The position numbers and the translations under genes are program-made. A stretch of 64,000 nucleotides of DNA from Parasedimentitalea huanghaiensis (GTDB lineage: Bacteria; Pseudomonadota; Alphaproteobacteria; Rhodobacterales; Rhodobacteraceae): assembly GCF_009753675.1 (NCBI RefSeq), contig NZ_WQLV01000008.1, positions 62,001 through 126,000 on the forward strand, given 5' to 3'. Below, piece after piece: positions 33,189-41,851 of the stretch; the stretch's first letter is position 1, and every line of letters starts with the position of its first letter. The notes below the pieces were generated by a model. It saw only the letters and a list, made by a program, of their open reading frames with translations, had not been told where the DNA came from and did not search any database.

Positions 33189-33937
33189 TAGAGCCCGCCC
33201 AGTACATCAACCACGGCATCTTCGATCATCTGTAAACACGATCCATCCGAAAACCGATGATCGGCATCTTTGACCAGTGTCAACCGCATGTCGTCGCAAG
33301 TGGCATGGTCCATCAGGTGCAATGCGGTTTCGGTGCTCACCGCGGTATCAGCCGTCCCTTGCAAACACCGCACCGGAAACGGCAGGTTTAGCGGCGCGCG
33401 CAACACAAGCTGGTTACGGCCATCCTCGATCATCCGCTTCGAGATGATATAGGGTTCCATATAGTCGCTTGGCAGTTCGACATGGCCAACCTCTTCCAGC
33501 GCCTGTTTCTGGGCATCCGTGAAATTTGCCCAATAGCCATCTTCAGTGAAATCTGGTGCCGCTGCCACAGTCACCAGCCCATGAATACGTTCTGGCATCT
33601 CTTTGGCCAACAACAACGCCTGCCACCCGCCCATTGATGACCCGACAGGTATAATTGGGCCCTGGGTGAGCGCAGAAACTGCCGCCATAGTGTCCTCATG
33701 CCAGTCGCCAATACAGCCTTCTTCGAATGTCCCCGAGCTTTCGCCATGTCCAGAATAGTCAAACCGTAGGAACGCCCGGCCCTGTGCCTTGGCCCAGGCC
33801 TCCAGAAATACCGCCTTGGTGCCTTCCATGTCGGATTTCAGCCCGCCCAGAAACACAATCCAAGGCCCTTTTCCCTCACTCTTGTGATAGGCGATGCGGC
33901 GGCCCTGCGGGCTATCAAAGCAATCACTAGTACCCAT
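33188..33937 (-). CDS. Alpha/beta hydrolase (first of three)
   Basis: A 249-aa soluble alpha/beta hydrolase. The nucleophile elbow is GSSMGG at about 99-104 (S101), HG of YSGHGESSG is at 61-69, and the C-terminal ADHRF carries the histidine. The start at 33937 is supported by GAGGAG 7 bases upstream. It heads a five-gene minus-strand run with overlapping starts, which suggests one transcript. Homologues are annotated as peptidase S9-like or esterase; the substrate is unknown. Confidence 0.85.
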   Translation of the reverse strand: MGTSDCFDSPQGRRIAYHKSEGKGPWIVFLGGLKSDMEGTKAVFLEAWAKAQGRAFLRFDYSGHGESSGTFEEGCIGDWHEDTMAAVSALTQGPIIPVGSSMGGWQALLLAKEMPERIHGLVTVAAAPDFTEDGYWANFTDAQKQALEEVGHVELPSDYMEPYIISKRMIEDGRNQLVLRAPLNLPFPVRCLQGTADTAVSTETALHLMDHATCDDMRLTLVKDADHRFSDGSCLQMIEDAVVDVLGGL

Positions 33938-34075
33938 GTCGGATCTCCTCAATTTTCCCAAGATGTGACACGCGCTGTCACGGCCCGCAATTGGTGATTA
34001 CCTCCCCCAAGCGTTATCCACTGTTTGCATGTTGCTGCAACTGGTCCATAAGACTGCAACATTTTGAGGTGCAGC

Positions 34076-35074
34076 GTGACCAAATTTTTGAAATTCCTTT
34101 TGACAGCAACCTTCTTTTTGGCGTTGGCAATTTTAACGGCCTGGGCCTCTCTCGCCTTGTGGTACCGCCTCCCCTTCGGCCTCCCCACCCGCGCAATTGC
34201 GGCTGGTGGTTTTGCTCTATTAGGCTTGGCCGTCGCCACTTCCGTGTTCAGCACTCGTCGCCTGCGTGCTCTGGCCACTTACTGTCTTGCGCTTGCCAGC
34301 GTCATCTTCTGGTGGTCCACCCTCTCCCCTCCATCCGAAGCCAACTGGGCCCCCGACGTGGCGCGACAGGTTACTGGGGAAGTCAATGGAGATAATCTGA
34401 CACTGATCAACGTGCGCAATTTTGACTGGCAAACCCCAACCGAGGCCACCGAACATTGGGAGAACCGCAGCTACGACCTGTCCCAATTGCAGGGCGTTGA
34501 TCTGTTCATGTCTTATTGGGCTGGCCCCGAAATCGCCCATATGATCGTCAGCTTTGACTTTGCCAATGCGGACCCCATCGCATGGTCAGTCGAAGTCCGT
34601 CGTCAGATCGGCGGCGGCTTTTCCCCCATCGCAGATCTGTTCAAAAGCAATACGCTGGTGATCGTCGCTGCGGATGAACGCGACGTTGTTGGCACCCGAA
34701 CCAATGTGCGCGGCGAAGATGTCCAACTCTACCGTATCAACACCACGCCCGAGAAAGCACGCGCTCTACTCCTGCAATATGTCGAGGCCGCCAACCGCTT
34801 GGCGGCCAAACCGCACTGGTACAATTCGCTAACCACCAACTGCACAACTGTAGTCCTGACCATGATAAAAACCATCGTTGACGAAGTTCCACTGGATTGG
34901 CGTGTGGTCGCCAATGGCTATCTGCCCGACTATGCCTACGACCGCGGCGTGCTCGACAGCCGTCTGTCTTTAGAACAACTGCGCAAGCGGTCTCATATCA
35001 ATACAACCGCACTGGCACACGGCCTGACCGATGGCTTTAGCGCTGCTATCCGTCAAAACGTACCAGCCCCCTGA
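34076..35074 (+). CDS. DUF4105 (Lnb-type) membrane protein
   Basis: A 332-aa protein with three N-terminal hydrophobic segments (about residues 7-28, 40-57 and 66-81), then a periplasmic domain of the DUF4105 family. The domain shows the catalytic-like pair NCTT (N255-C256) and a histidine in GPEIAHMIVSF near residue 155, the Cys/His arrangement of this NlpC/P60-like family. The GTG start at 34076 has GAGG 6 bases upstream. Members occur in outer-membrane or lipid-modifying contexts, but no substrate is known. It is divergent from the hydrolase run and precedes thrS. Confidence 0.8.
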   Translation: MTKFLKFLLTATFFLALAILTAWASLALWYRLPFGLPTRAIAAGGFALLGLAVATSVFSTRRLRALATYCLALASVIFWWSTLSPPSEANWAPDVARQVTGEVNGDNLTLINVRNFDWQTPTEATEHWENRSYDLSQLQGVDLFMSYWAGPEIAHMIVSFDFANADPIAWSVEVRRQIGGGFSPIADLFKSNTLVIVAADERDVVGTRTNVRGEDVQLYRINTTPEKARALLLQYVEAANRLAAKPHWYNSLTTNCTTVVLTMIKTIVDEVPLDWRVVANGYLPDYAYDRGVLDSRLSLEQLRKRSHINTTALAHGLTDGFSAAIRQNVPAP

Positions 35075-35231
35075 GCATTTCTTCGTTGTATCAATGCTCT
35101 ATATGACAGGCTGGCGCGCGCCCTCTTTCAGCAGCGCTTGACAGCTGCGCCACAGCCTGCCAAATCAGCAAAACACATATACCCGCAACCGGGCGTTCAG
35201 TGGGCGCCAAACTGACGAGGAGTGCCGATAC

Positions 35232-37178
35232 ATGGCCCAAGTCTCTCTCACCTTTCCCGATGGCAATGCACGATCTTATGACGCTGGCGTCACCGCCGCG
35301 CAGGTTGCCGCCGACATCTCCAGCTCTCTGGCGAAAAAAGCCATCTCCGCCACTTATAATGACCAGCACTGGGACCTGCAGTGGCCAATCCCTGCAGATG
35401 GCACCATTGCCCTGCACACCATGAAGGACGAGGCTCAGGCCAACGAGCTGATCCGCCACGATCTGGCCCACATCATGGCTCGCGCCGTACAGGCCCTTTG
35501 GCCCGACACCAAGGTCACCATTGGCCCTGTGATCGACAACGGCTGGTACTACGACTTTGACCGCGCTGAACCGTTCACCCCCGAAGATCTGGGTGTGATT
35601 GAAAAAGAGATGAAGAAAATCATCAACAAGCGCGAACCTGTGACCACCGAGGTCTGGGACCGTCAGCGCGCAGTGGATTTTTACACCGCCAATGATGAAC
35701 CTTATAAAGTAGAGCTGATCGACGCCATTCCGGGTGACGAGCCTCTGCGCATGTACTGGCATGGCGATTGGCAGGATCTCTGCCGTGGTCCACACCTTGC
35801 CCACACTGGACAAGTTCCCGGCGACAGCTTCAAGTTGATGTCTATTGCTGGCGCTTACTGGCGCGGCGACAGTGACCGCGCCATGTTGCAACGGATCTAC
35901 GGCGTTGCCTTCACCGGCAAGGAAAAGCTGAAGGCCCACCTGACCATGCTGGAGGAAGCCGCCAAGCGCGACCACCGCAAGCTGGGTCGCGAAATGAACC
36001 TGTTCCACATGCAGGAAGAGGCCCCCGGTCAGATCTTCTGGCACCCCAACGGCTGGACCATCTACACCGAGCTGCAAAACTATATGCGTCGCAAACAGCG
36101 GGCTGACGGTTATGTTGAGGTCAACACACCGCAGGTGGTTGATCGCAAACTGTGGGAAGCCTCGGGCCACTGGGACAAGTACCAGGAACACATGTTCATT
36201 GTTGAGGTCGACGAAGAGCACGCGCGCGAGAAATCGATCAACGCACTGAAGCCGATGAACTGCCCCTGCCACGTTCAGGTCTATAACCAAGGCCTGAAGT
36301 CCTACCGCGACCTGCCCCTGCGCATGGCCGAGTTCGGCTCATGTAACCGTTACGAGCCATCAGGCGCCTTGCACGGTATTATGCGGGTCCGTGGCTTTAC
36401 TCAGGATGACGCCCATATCTTCTGCACCGAGGACCAGATCGAAGAAGAATGCGCCAAGTTCATCGACTTCCTGTCCTCTGTCTACAAGGACCTTGGGTTT
36501 GAAAAGTTCGAGATCATGTTTGCCACCCGCCCTGAAAAGCGTGTCGGCACCGAAGAAAGCTGGGATCACGTCGAGGGCGCGTTGGAAAACGCAATCAAAA
36601 AGACTGGCCACGCCTATACACTGGACGAAGGCGAAGGCGCGTTCTACGGCCCCAAACTGGATTTCAAACTGACCGACGCCATTGGCCGCGTCTGGCAGTG
36701 TGGTACATTCCAAGTCGACCCCAACCTGCCCGAGCGTCTGGACGCCAACTATATCGGTGAGGATGGTGCCAAGCACCGCCCCTACATGCTGCACCGCGCC
36801 TGTCTCGGCTCGTTTGAGCGCTTCATCGGCATCCTGATCGAAAGCCACGCTGGCAAGCTGCCATTCTGGCTGGCGCCGCGTCAGGTTGTTGTTGCGTCGA
36901 TCACATCCGAGGCTGATGACTACGTGATGGAAGTTGTGTCTGAACTGCAAAAAGCAGGCGTACGTGTCGAGGCTGACACTCGCAACGAGAAGATCAACTA
37001 CAAGGTCCGCGAACATTCAGTTGGCAAGGTCCCCGTAATCCTGGCCATCGGCGCACGCGAAGTTGAAGAACGTACCGTCTCGATCCGTCGTCTGGGCCAA
37101 AAACAAAGCAAGGTGGACAGCCTGGCAAATGTTACAAAGCTTCTTGCGCTGGAAGCTACAGCCCCCGATCTTCTGTAA
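35232..37178 (+). CDS. thrS: Threonyl-tRNA synthetase
   Basis: A 648-aa class II synthetase. The N-terminal TGS domain (residues about 1-62) and the editing domain with [11 protein letters not shown] and [10 protein letters not shown] are present. The catalytic core shows [11 protein letters not shown], with the zinc cysteine, then [17 protein letters not shown] and [14 protein letters not shown]. The C-terminal anticodon-binding domain ends near [13 protein letters not shown]. Length is normal. GAGGAG lies about 10 bases before the ATG. It is followed by a strong hairpin and then the bufferin operon. Confidence 0.97.
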   Translation: MAQVSLTFPDGNARSYDAGVTAAQVAADISSSLAKKAISATYNDQHWDLQWPIPADGTIALHTMKDEAQANELIRHDLAHIMARAVQALWPDTKVTIGPVIDNGWYYDFDRAEPFTPEDLGVIEKEMKKIINKREPVTTEVWDRQRAVDFYTANDEPYKVELIDAIPGDEPLRMYWHGDWQDLCRGPHLAHTGQVPGDSFKLMSIAGAYWRGDSDRAMLQRIYGVAFTGKEKLKAHLTMLEEAAKRDHRKLGREMNLFHMQEEAPGQIFWHPNGWTIYTELQNYMRRKQRADGYVEVNTPQVVDRKLWEASGHWDKYQEHMFIVEVDEEHAREKSINALKPMNCPCHVQVYNQGLKSYRDLPLRMAEFGSCNRYEPSGALHGIMRVRGFTQDDAHIFCTEDQIEEECAKFIDFLSSVYKDLGFEKFEIMFATRPEKRVGTEESWDHVEGALENAIKKTGHAYTLDEGEGAFYGPKLDFKLTDAIGRVWQCGTFQVDPNLPERLDANYIGEDGAKHRPYMLHRACLGSFERFIGILIESHAGKLPFWLAPRQVVVASITSEADDYVMEVVSELQKAGVRVEADTRNEKINYKVREHSVGKVPVILAIGAREVEERTVSIRRLGQKQSKVDSLANVTKLLALEATAPDLL

Positions 37179-37201
37179 CATTTACTACATTCTGACAGTT
37201 T

Positions 37202-37230
37202 TTCCGGCCCCCAAGTGGGGCCGGAACTCG
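37202..37230 (+). terminator. Intrinsic terminator of thrS
   Basis: TTCCGGCCCC-CAAGT-GGGGCCGGAA is a perfect 10-bp stem, followed by CTCGTTTTA. It lies 24 bases after the thrS stop codon. Confidence 0.75.
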
Positions 37231-37400
37231 TTTTACACGACAGAAGCTATTGTAATTAAACAGTTTACCAATCTGCGCTTTGTCACAAAATCTGACGCGC
37301 ACGTGACACACAAGCTCGTGTCTTCAATGTCGATAATTGGTCGGTTAGGGTTTGTCTGTAACAACACGAAACCGAGCTTTATCAAAAAAGGACTTCCCAC

Positions 37401-37706
37401 ATGTCTAACACCGCTAAATCCCTGGTTGTCGCAAGTGCCGTCGCCGCCGCCCTGTCCGCAGCGGCCACCACACCTGTAGCGGCCCAGTCCAAAGAGAAGT
37501 GCTATGGCGTGTCGCTGGCTGGCCAGAACGATTGCGCAGCTGGCCCTGGAACCACCTGTGCCGGCACATCCGTCACCGATTATCAGGGCAACGCCTGGAC
37601 ATTGGTTGATGCGGGATCTTGCGAAGGCATTGAGCTGCCTGCGGCGGCGGACGGTACGGCCCGCAATGGCTCGCTGGAAGCACTCGCCCGCGACATCCCA
37701 GCCTAA
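37401..37706 (+). CDS. bufA: Bufferin precursor peptide (DUF2282, BufA1 type)
   Basis: A 101-aa precursor with a signal peptide (residues 1-28, ending PVAA before QSKEKC). Four cysteines, C34, C45, C53 and C74, sit in the pattern [13 protein letters not shown], then TTCAG, and [15 protein letters not shown], which is the DUF2282 signature. In described bufferins, cysteines are converted by an MNIO enzyme to 5-thiooxazole and the product binds copper in the periplasm. The gene is directly followed by a DUF692 enzyme, a DUF2063 partner and a DoxX protein, the standard set. AAAGGA precedes the start. A hairpin after the stop may raise the precursor's share of the message. Confidence 0.9.
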   Translation: MSNTAKSLVVASAVAAALSAAATTPVAAQSKEKCYGVSLAGQNDCAAGPGTTCAGTSVTDYQGNAWTLVDAGSCEGIELPAAADGTARNGSLEALARDIPA

Positions 37707-37719
37707 ATCAACACGACAA

Positions 37720-37749
37720 GCGGGGCGGGATAGTAATTTCTCGCCTCGC
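37720..37749 (+). promoter_or_regulatory. Stem-loop between bufA and bufB
   Basis: GCGGGGCG and CGCCTCGC form an 8-bp stem with one G-T pair around a 14-base AT-rich loop, without a T run. Such a stem after a precursor-peptide gene can act as partial terminator or mRNA stabiliser so that precursor exceeds enzyme. Inferred from position. Confidence 0.5.
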
Positions 37750-37801
37750 GTTTCCTCGCCGGTCACTTGACCACTTCCCACTGGACCAGACGAGAAATAC
37801 C

Positions 37802-38659
37802 ATGCTGGACACCACCTTTCCCCAGAGCGACTTGCCTGCTACGGCTGGTGTTGGCTACAAACCCCAGCATTTTTCTCAAATCCTCGAACACCCTGGCTCT
37901 GTTGGCTGGCTAGAAATCCATGCTGAAAACTACATGGGAGACGGTGGTCGACCCTTAGCGCAGTTGCGCCGCCTTTCTGAACAATTCCCGATCTCTGTTC
38001 ACGGTGTCGGTCTTAGTATCGGGGGGGAAGCACCGTTAGATACTGACCATCTGGCCCGCCTGAAGCAGCTGATTGAATGGTTGAACCCAGCCAGCTTTTC
38101 CGAACATCTGGCCTGGTCCACCCATGACGCACATTTCTACAACGACCTGTTGCCGTTGCCCTATACCAACGACTCGCTGATCCGCATCTGTGATCATATT
38201 GATCAACTACAGCGAACAATTGGTCGGCAAATGTTACTGGAAAACCCATCCAGCTATCTCGCATTTGAGGATAGCACATGGTCTGAACCCGAGTTCCTGA
38301 CCGAGATCGCCAACCGCACCGGTTGTGGATTGTTGCTGGACGTCAACAACGTCTTTGTCTCAGCCTCCAACCTCGACTTTTCCCCACACGGCTACATCGA
38401 TGCCTTTGCGCTGAACCGGGTTGGTGAAATCCACCTTGGCGGTCATGATACCGACACCGATGATCACGGCGCGCCCTTGCTGATCGACAGCCACGGACAT
38501 GCCATTGCTGACCCGGTCTGGGCCTTGTTGGACTACACGCTTGAACGCTCTGGGCCCAAGCCTGTGTTGGTCGAATGGGACAATGACGTCCCCGACTGGC
38601 CTGTCCTATCGGATGAAGCAAACCGCGCTGCTTCTGCGCTCCAAAAGATCCCCGCATGA
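37802..38659 (+). CDS. bufB: MNIO-family multinuclear iron oxidative enzyme (DUF692, BufB)
   Basis: A 285-aa TIM-barrel DUF692 protein that would oxidatively modify cysteines of the precursor. The expected metal-ligand set is visible: EIHAENY (E38, H40, E42), SVHGVG (H67), EHLAW (E101, H102), LENPSSY (E147), LDVNNVFVS (D180, N182), EIHLGGH (E209, H211, H215), DSHG (D229, H231) and VEWD (E258, D260). Length fits MNIO enzymes. Stop and start overlap with bufC by 4 bases. A DUF692 enzyme beside a DUF2282 gene is the defining pair of the bufferin system. Confidence 0.93.
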   Translation: MLDTTFPQSDLPATAGVGYKPQHFSQILEHPGSVGWLEIHAENYMGDGGRPLAQLRRLSEQFPISVHGVGLSIGGEAPLDTDHLARLKQLIEWLNPASFSEHLAWSTHDAHFYNDLLPLPYTNDSLIRICDHIDQLQRTIGRQMLLENPSSYLAFEDSTWSEPEFLTEIANRTGCGLLLDVNNVFVSASNLDFSPHGYIDAFALNRVGEIHLGGHDTDTDDHGAPLLIDSHGHAIADPVWALLDYTLERSGPKPVLVEWDNDVPDWPVLSDEANRAASALQKIPA

Positions 38660-39411
38660 GCACCAACCAAAGCCAATTCACCCGCGCCATGATGGATGCC
38701 TCGATACCGGTGCCCGAGGGCCTGATGGATGCTCAAAGCCGTCCGGCGGGGCGTCGGTTCGATGTTTACCGTAACAACGTCGCCGTTTCATTGACCGAAG
38801 CCATGCACGCTGCCTTTCCAGTAATTGCCAAACTTCTGGGCAGGGAAAACATGGATGGGCTGTCAGGCCTGTACCTGCGCGCCCACCCTCCGTCATCACC
38901 GCTGATGATGTTTTACGGTGAGCATTTTCCCGATTTCCTCGCGGCGATGGAACAACTCAACCACCTGGGCTATTTGCCGGATGTCGCGCGTTTGGAACTG
39001 TCCATGCGCCGTTCATATCACGCGGCAGATTCAGTCCCCATTGACCCTGAAAAACTGGCGCAACTGTCCCCGGATGCGCTGATGCAAACAGAGGTCAAGT
39101 TCGCACCGTCCATGCAGGTGATCGCTTCCCCCTGGCCGATCTTCGACATCTGGCGCTACAATACTCAAGATGGCGCGGCCAAGCCTGATGGCGTGGCCCA
39201 GGATGTAATGATCACCCGACCCGAATTCGATCCAGCTCCCCATCTCCTGCCCCCAGGAGGCGCGGCTTTCATTGTGGCTTTGCAACGGGGCCAAGACATT
39301 GGCTCCGCTCATGAGGCCGCACTGGCTAAAACCCCTGAGTTTGATCTCGGGGCAACCTTCACCCTGCTGTTACAAGGCGGCGTAATACTTAAATTAGATA
39401 CGAAAGGATAA
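38656..39411 (+). CDS. bufC: DUF2063 partner protein (BufC)
   Basis: A 251-aa protein. The N-terminal DUF2063 domain (FTRAMMDASIPVPEGLMDAQ, then RRFDVYRNNVAVSLTEAMHAAFPVI) is followed by a C-terminal part that resembles the RiPP-recognition-like domain of BufC. DUF2063 is often annotated as a putative DNA-binding domain, but in MNIO operons its role is to present the precursor to the enzyme. It is translationally coupled to bufB (ATGA) and lies 4 bases before the DoxX gene. No transmembrane segment is seen. Confidence 0.9.
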   Translation: MSTNQSQFTRAMMDASIPVPEGLMDAQSRPAGRRFDVYRNNVAVSLTEAMHAAFPVIAKLLGRENMDGLSGLYLRAHPPSSPLMMFYGEHFPDFLAAMEQLNHLGYLPDVARLELSMRRSYHAADSVPIDPEKLAQLSPDALMQTEVKFAPSMQVIASPWPIFDIWRYNTQDGAAKPDGVAQDVMITRPEFDPAPHLLPPGGAAFIVALQRGQDIGSAHEAALAKTPEFDLGATFTLLLQGGVILKLDTKG

Positions 39412-39415
39412 GGCG

Positions 39416-39979
39416 ATGCATGCACTTGTCTCGGTTCACAATGCACTCTTCGGCCTGATCGAACGAGTTGGTGACTGGCTCATGCCTCTGGCAGGGCGGT
39501 TGATTTTTGCCTCAACTTTGCTGATCTACTACTGGAACTCGGGCTTGACCAAACTGGGGGATGGAATCTTTGGAATCTTCAGCCCATCGGTTGGCGCCTA
39601 TGCGCAAATTTTCCCGAAGCAGCTTGAAGCCGTGGGCTACGACGCATCACAGCTTTCTGTTTTTCACTGGGCTGTGGTTGTCGCCGGCACCTGGGCCGAA
39701 TTCATTCTACCACTCCTGATCATCATCGGGCTCGCCACTCGCCTGGCTGCGCTGGGAATGATCGGGTTTGTGGTGATGCAGTCCCTTACAGATGTCTACG
39801 GCCACGGCCAAACTGACATCAAAACACTAGGTGCAATGTTTGACCGTTTCCCAGACGGCATCATTCTCGACCAGCGCCTGTTCTGGGCCTTTCTGCTAAC
39901 CTATCTTGTTGTCAAAGGCGCCGGTGCAATATCTGTCGATGCCGTCTTGCGCCGTCGGGCAATGCCAGCGATCGCCTAA
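39416..39979 (+). CDS. DoxX-family membrane protein
   Basis: A 187-aa protein with four membrane segments (around residues 20-38, 75-98, 103-125 and 150-172) and the DoxX pattern LIFASTLLIYYWNSGLTKL near the start. DoxX-like proteins often end MNIO/bufferin operons and may support redox chemistry or export. Four-base spacing to bufC indicates cotranscription. A strong terminator follows, so the operon is bufA-bufB-bufC-doxX. Confidence 0.88.
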   Translation: MHALVSVHNALFGLIERVGDWLMPLAGRLIFASTLLIYYWNSGLTKLGDGIFGIFSPSVGAYAQIFPKQLEAVGYDASQLSVFHWAVVVAGTWAEFILPLLIIIGLATRLAALGMIGFVVMQSLTDVYGHGQTDIKTLGAMFDRFPDGIILDQRLFWAFLLTYLVVKGAGAISVDAVLRRRAMPAIA

Positions 39980-40000
39980 CCGAGGTTTTTAATGAGTACC

Positions 40001-40025
40001 GGGGCGCCTTTTGGCGCCCCTTTTT
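40001..40025 (+). terminator. Intrinsic terminator of the bufferin operon
   Basis: GGGGCGCC-TTTT-GGCGCCCC is a perfect 8-bp GC stem followed by TTTTT. It lies 21 bases after the DoxX stop codon. Confidence 0.92.
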
Positions 40026-40043
40026 GTTGAGAAAGGTTCATTC

Positions 40044-40586
40044 ATGCCAATTCTGGAAGTCAGACGCCACACAATGCGCGCCAAACCCGGACAACATCTT
40101 TCGCAGGATGGCGTTTCCCTTGCGCAGCACATTGGCCGCGATCTCGGGCCGTTTGATCTGGTTGTGACCAGTGAGCTACCACGCGCAATTGAAACGGCGA
40201 TTGCCATGGGCTTTGCGGTTGATCGCTACGTTGCGGACTTGGGTATCCTACCCGACATGGTCTTGGCGGCCCTTGCCTGGCCAAATTCCCTGACCGCAAT
40301 TTCAAAGATACTGGACGAGGATCAAAACTGTCTCCGATTTGCCCAGCAGCAGGCAGAACTTTGGCGAGATATTTTTGATCAGCTTTCCGACGATCAATCG
40401 GCGTTGATCATTACCCACGGCGGCATCATCGAATTGGGCGCTCTTGGTTTTCTGCCCGATAGCACCCCCAACAATTTAGGGGATGCCGTCGGTTACTGCG
40501 AAGGATTTAGGTTCACCAAACAAGGAGAGGTATTCACCTGTGAAACCCTCCAAGTTGATGAAAACCTTCGCTTAATCCACAACTAG
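40044..40586 (+). CDS. Histidine phosphatase family protein
   Basis: A 180-aa protein of the phosphoglycerate-mutase-like fold. The N-terminal RRHTMR motif at about residues 7-12 is a variant of the usual RHGE/RHAE, with H9 as the likely phosphorylated residue. SELPRAIETA (51-60) and THGGIIE (about 130-136) supply the other catalytic arginine and histidine. The unusual RRHTMR in place of RHGET is worth noting. GAAAGG precedes the start. Substrate unknown. Confidence 0.82.
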   Translation: MPILEVRRHTMRAKPGQHLSQDGVSLAQHIGRDLGPFDLVVTSELPRAIETAIAMGFAVDRYVADLGILPDMVLAALAWPNSLTAISKILDEDQNCLRFAQQQAELWRDIFDQLSDDQSALIITHGGIIELGALGFLPDSTPNNLGDAVGYCEGFRFTKQGEVFTCETLQVDENLRLIHN

Positions 40587-40624
40587 ATCTGCACAGACAC
40601 CCGTTTCATGTACCAATGCTCGGT

Positions 40625-40993
40625 TTAAAAATGCGCCTTCGGTTCGTCCGGTTTGCCAGCAGCAATCGCCAAAACTCCAGCCAAGCCAGCAAAACAGATT
40701 GGAAATAGCGTAAAGACGTTGAACCCAAATCCAACATACATCCCCGCTGATGACGCCAGTAATAACACGCCGCCCCAAAGCGCCCGCGAACGAGCCATCG
40801 CCCCTCCGGCGATTGCCAACATCGGAGACAACACCGCCAAGATTCGCAATTGGGTCACGTTCTGCACCTGCTCGGCGACACCATCGATCTCACCGAAATG
40901 CTCGACCGCAGTCGAATAGCCATAACCAAAAAATCCAACGATCATACCAAATAGTCCAGCAATAATCCCCAACACGAGGGCTGCGTTGCGCAT
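40625..40993 (-). CDS. Small integral membrane protein (DUF4064-like)
   Basis: A 122-aa protein with four membrane segments: residues about 5-25, 50-68, 70-90 and 93-112. A short acidic periplasmic or cytosolic loop, EHFGEIDGVAEQVQNVT, lies after the first. The layout resembles DUF4064 proteins. The C-terminus is a short charged tail. No function is known. It stands alone between the histidine phosphatase and the ArsC-like gene. Confidence 0.7.
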   Translation of the reverse strand: MRNAALVLGIIAGLFGMIVGFFGYGYSTAVEHFGEIDGVAEQVQNVTQLRILAVLSPMLAIAGGAMARSRALWGGVLLLASSAGMYVGFGFNVFTLFPICFAGLAGVLAIAAGKPDEPKAHF

Positions 40994-41038
40994 CTGTTAT
41001 CTCCATTCAATGTCACCGCTTAGATAAGTGGTCACAGC

Positions 41039-41353
41039 TCAAACGCCAAGAGCCGCTTGCGTCTCCTTGCTCCACCCCAAATATAGAACGCCATCACGCT
41101 CAATCAGCGGGCGCTTCATCAGCGCAGGGTGCGTTTTTATCAGCTCAAACGGGGATTTTAGACGCTCTTCCTGGGTCAAGCCTCGCCATGTAGTTGATCG
41201 TATATTCAACAAACTGTCGCCAAATTGCCCCAGTGCACGTTCAAGAACCACATCAGGCACCCCCTCCCTTCGAACATCCACAAGGTGAAGATCAGGCAAT
41301 AATTTCAATGCCTTCCGGCAATTGTCGCAGTTTTTTAGACCGAATAACTTCAA
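41039..41353 (-). CDS. ArsC/Spx-family thioredoxin-fold protein
   Basis: A 104-aa small thioredoxin-fold protein. LFGLKNCDNCRKALK near the N-terminus carries CxxC, as in Spx/YffB/ArsC relatives. The ending KRPLIERDGVLYLGWSKE is conserved. I place the start at TTG 41353, giving (M)KLFGLKNC with GGAA 8 bases upstream, because homologues start immediately before the first strand. A longer TTG start at 41386 is also open. The role in arsenate reduction is unproven; the usual annotation is ArsC-family reductase. Confidence 0.75.
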   Translation of the reverse strand: MKLFGLKNCDNCRKALKLLPDLHLVDVRREGVPDVVLERALGQFGDSLLNIRSTTWRGLTQEERLKSPFELIKTHPALMKRPLIERDGVLYLGWSKETQAALGV

Positions 41354-41524
41354 TTTAGCTTTCCATTTCTTTTGTAGGACGTACAATTTATAGTAGAGTC
41401 GCCTTGTTTTACTTGATTTTTTTCATAGCCATGCAAAACTCTACCTCGGCTCACTAGCCTGCCGAACGTTGCATTGATTGCCATGGCATCACTTCAATCT
41501 TCGGCCTGCTGGCTGTGCCAGAAC

Positions 41525-41546
41525 CACTTTGAAATTACTCAAAGTG
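41525..41546 (+). promoter_or_regulatory. Hairpin in the cspA 5' leader
   Basis: CACTTTG-AAATTACT-CAAAGTG is a perfect 7-bp stem 28 bases before the cspA start, just upstream of the AAGGAG ribosome site at 41559. CspA leaders are known to fold differently in the cold; whether this hairpin has such a role is inference. Confidence 0.4.
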
Positions 41547-41574
41547 ACGCGCAAGGTAGAAGGAGACACGGGGC

Positions 41575-41781
41575 ATGCCAAGCGGAACCGTGAAATGGTT
41601 TAATACGACTAAAGGCTTTGGGTTCATTGAACCTGATGAAGGCGGAAAAGATGTGTTTGTGCATATCTCAGCCGTCGAGCGGTCAGGAATGACCGGGCTC
41701 GCCGACAATCAGAAGATCAGTTACGAGCTTCAGGAAGGACGCGACGGGCGCCAAATGGCAGGCGAATTGACGTCTTTATAG
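41575..41781 (+). CDS. cspA: Cold-shock domain protein
   Basis: A 68-aa cold-shock domain protein that binds single-stranded RNA or DNA and prevents secondary structure. RNP1 KGFGFIE (residues 13-19) and RNP2 VFVHIS (28-33) are intact, and the N-terminus SGTVKWFNTTKG is canonical. The start has AAGGAG 12 bases upstream. The gene is divergent from the ArsC-like gene with a long leader, and followed by a strong hairpin. Paralogues in the genome may exist, so cspA is a family name here. Confidence 0.95.
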   Translation: MPSGTVKWFNTTKGFGFIEPDEGGKDVFVHISAVERSGMTGLADNQKISYELQEGRDGRQMAGELTSL

Positions 41782-41789
41782 TTGAGCAC

Positions 41790-41820
41790 TGCTGCGCCTA
41801 GAGCCACTCCGGGCGCAGCA
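41790..41820 (+). terminator. Transcript-end hairpin after cspA
   Basis: TGCTGCGCC and GGCGCAGCA arms pair perfectly around a 12-base loop, 9 bases after the stop codon. There is no T run, so it may act through Rho or convergent transcription. Confidence 0.6.
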
Positions 41821-41851
41821 CAACACCAAATGGCTTATTTCCGCACTCGTT

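Noticed and set aside
33949-34278. Arginine-rich minus-strand frame at the start of the DUF4105 gene
   Set aside because: It looks like a basic DNA-binding protein but is exactly antisense to the signal/membrane segments of the DUF4105 protein. The composition is the mirror of Leu/Ala-rich codons.
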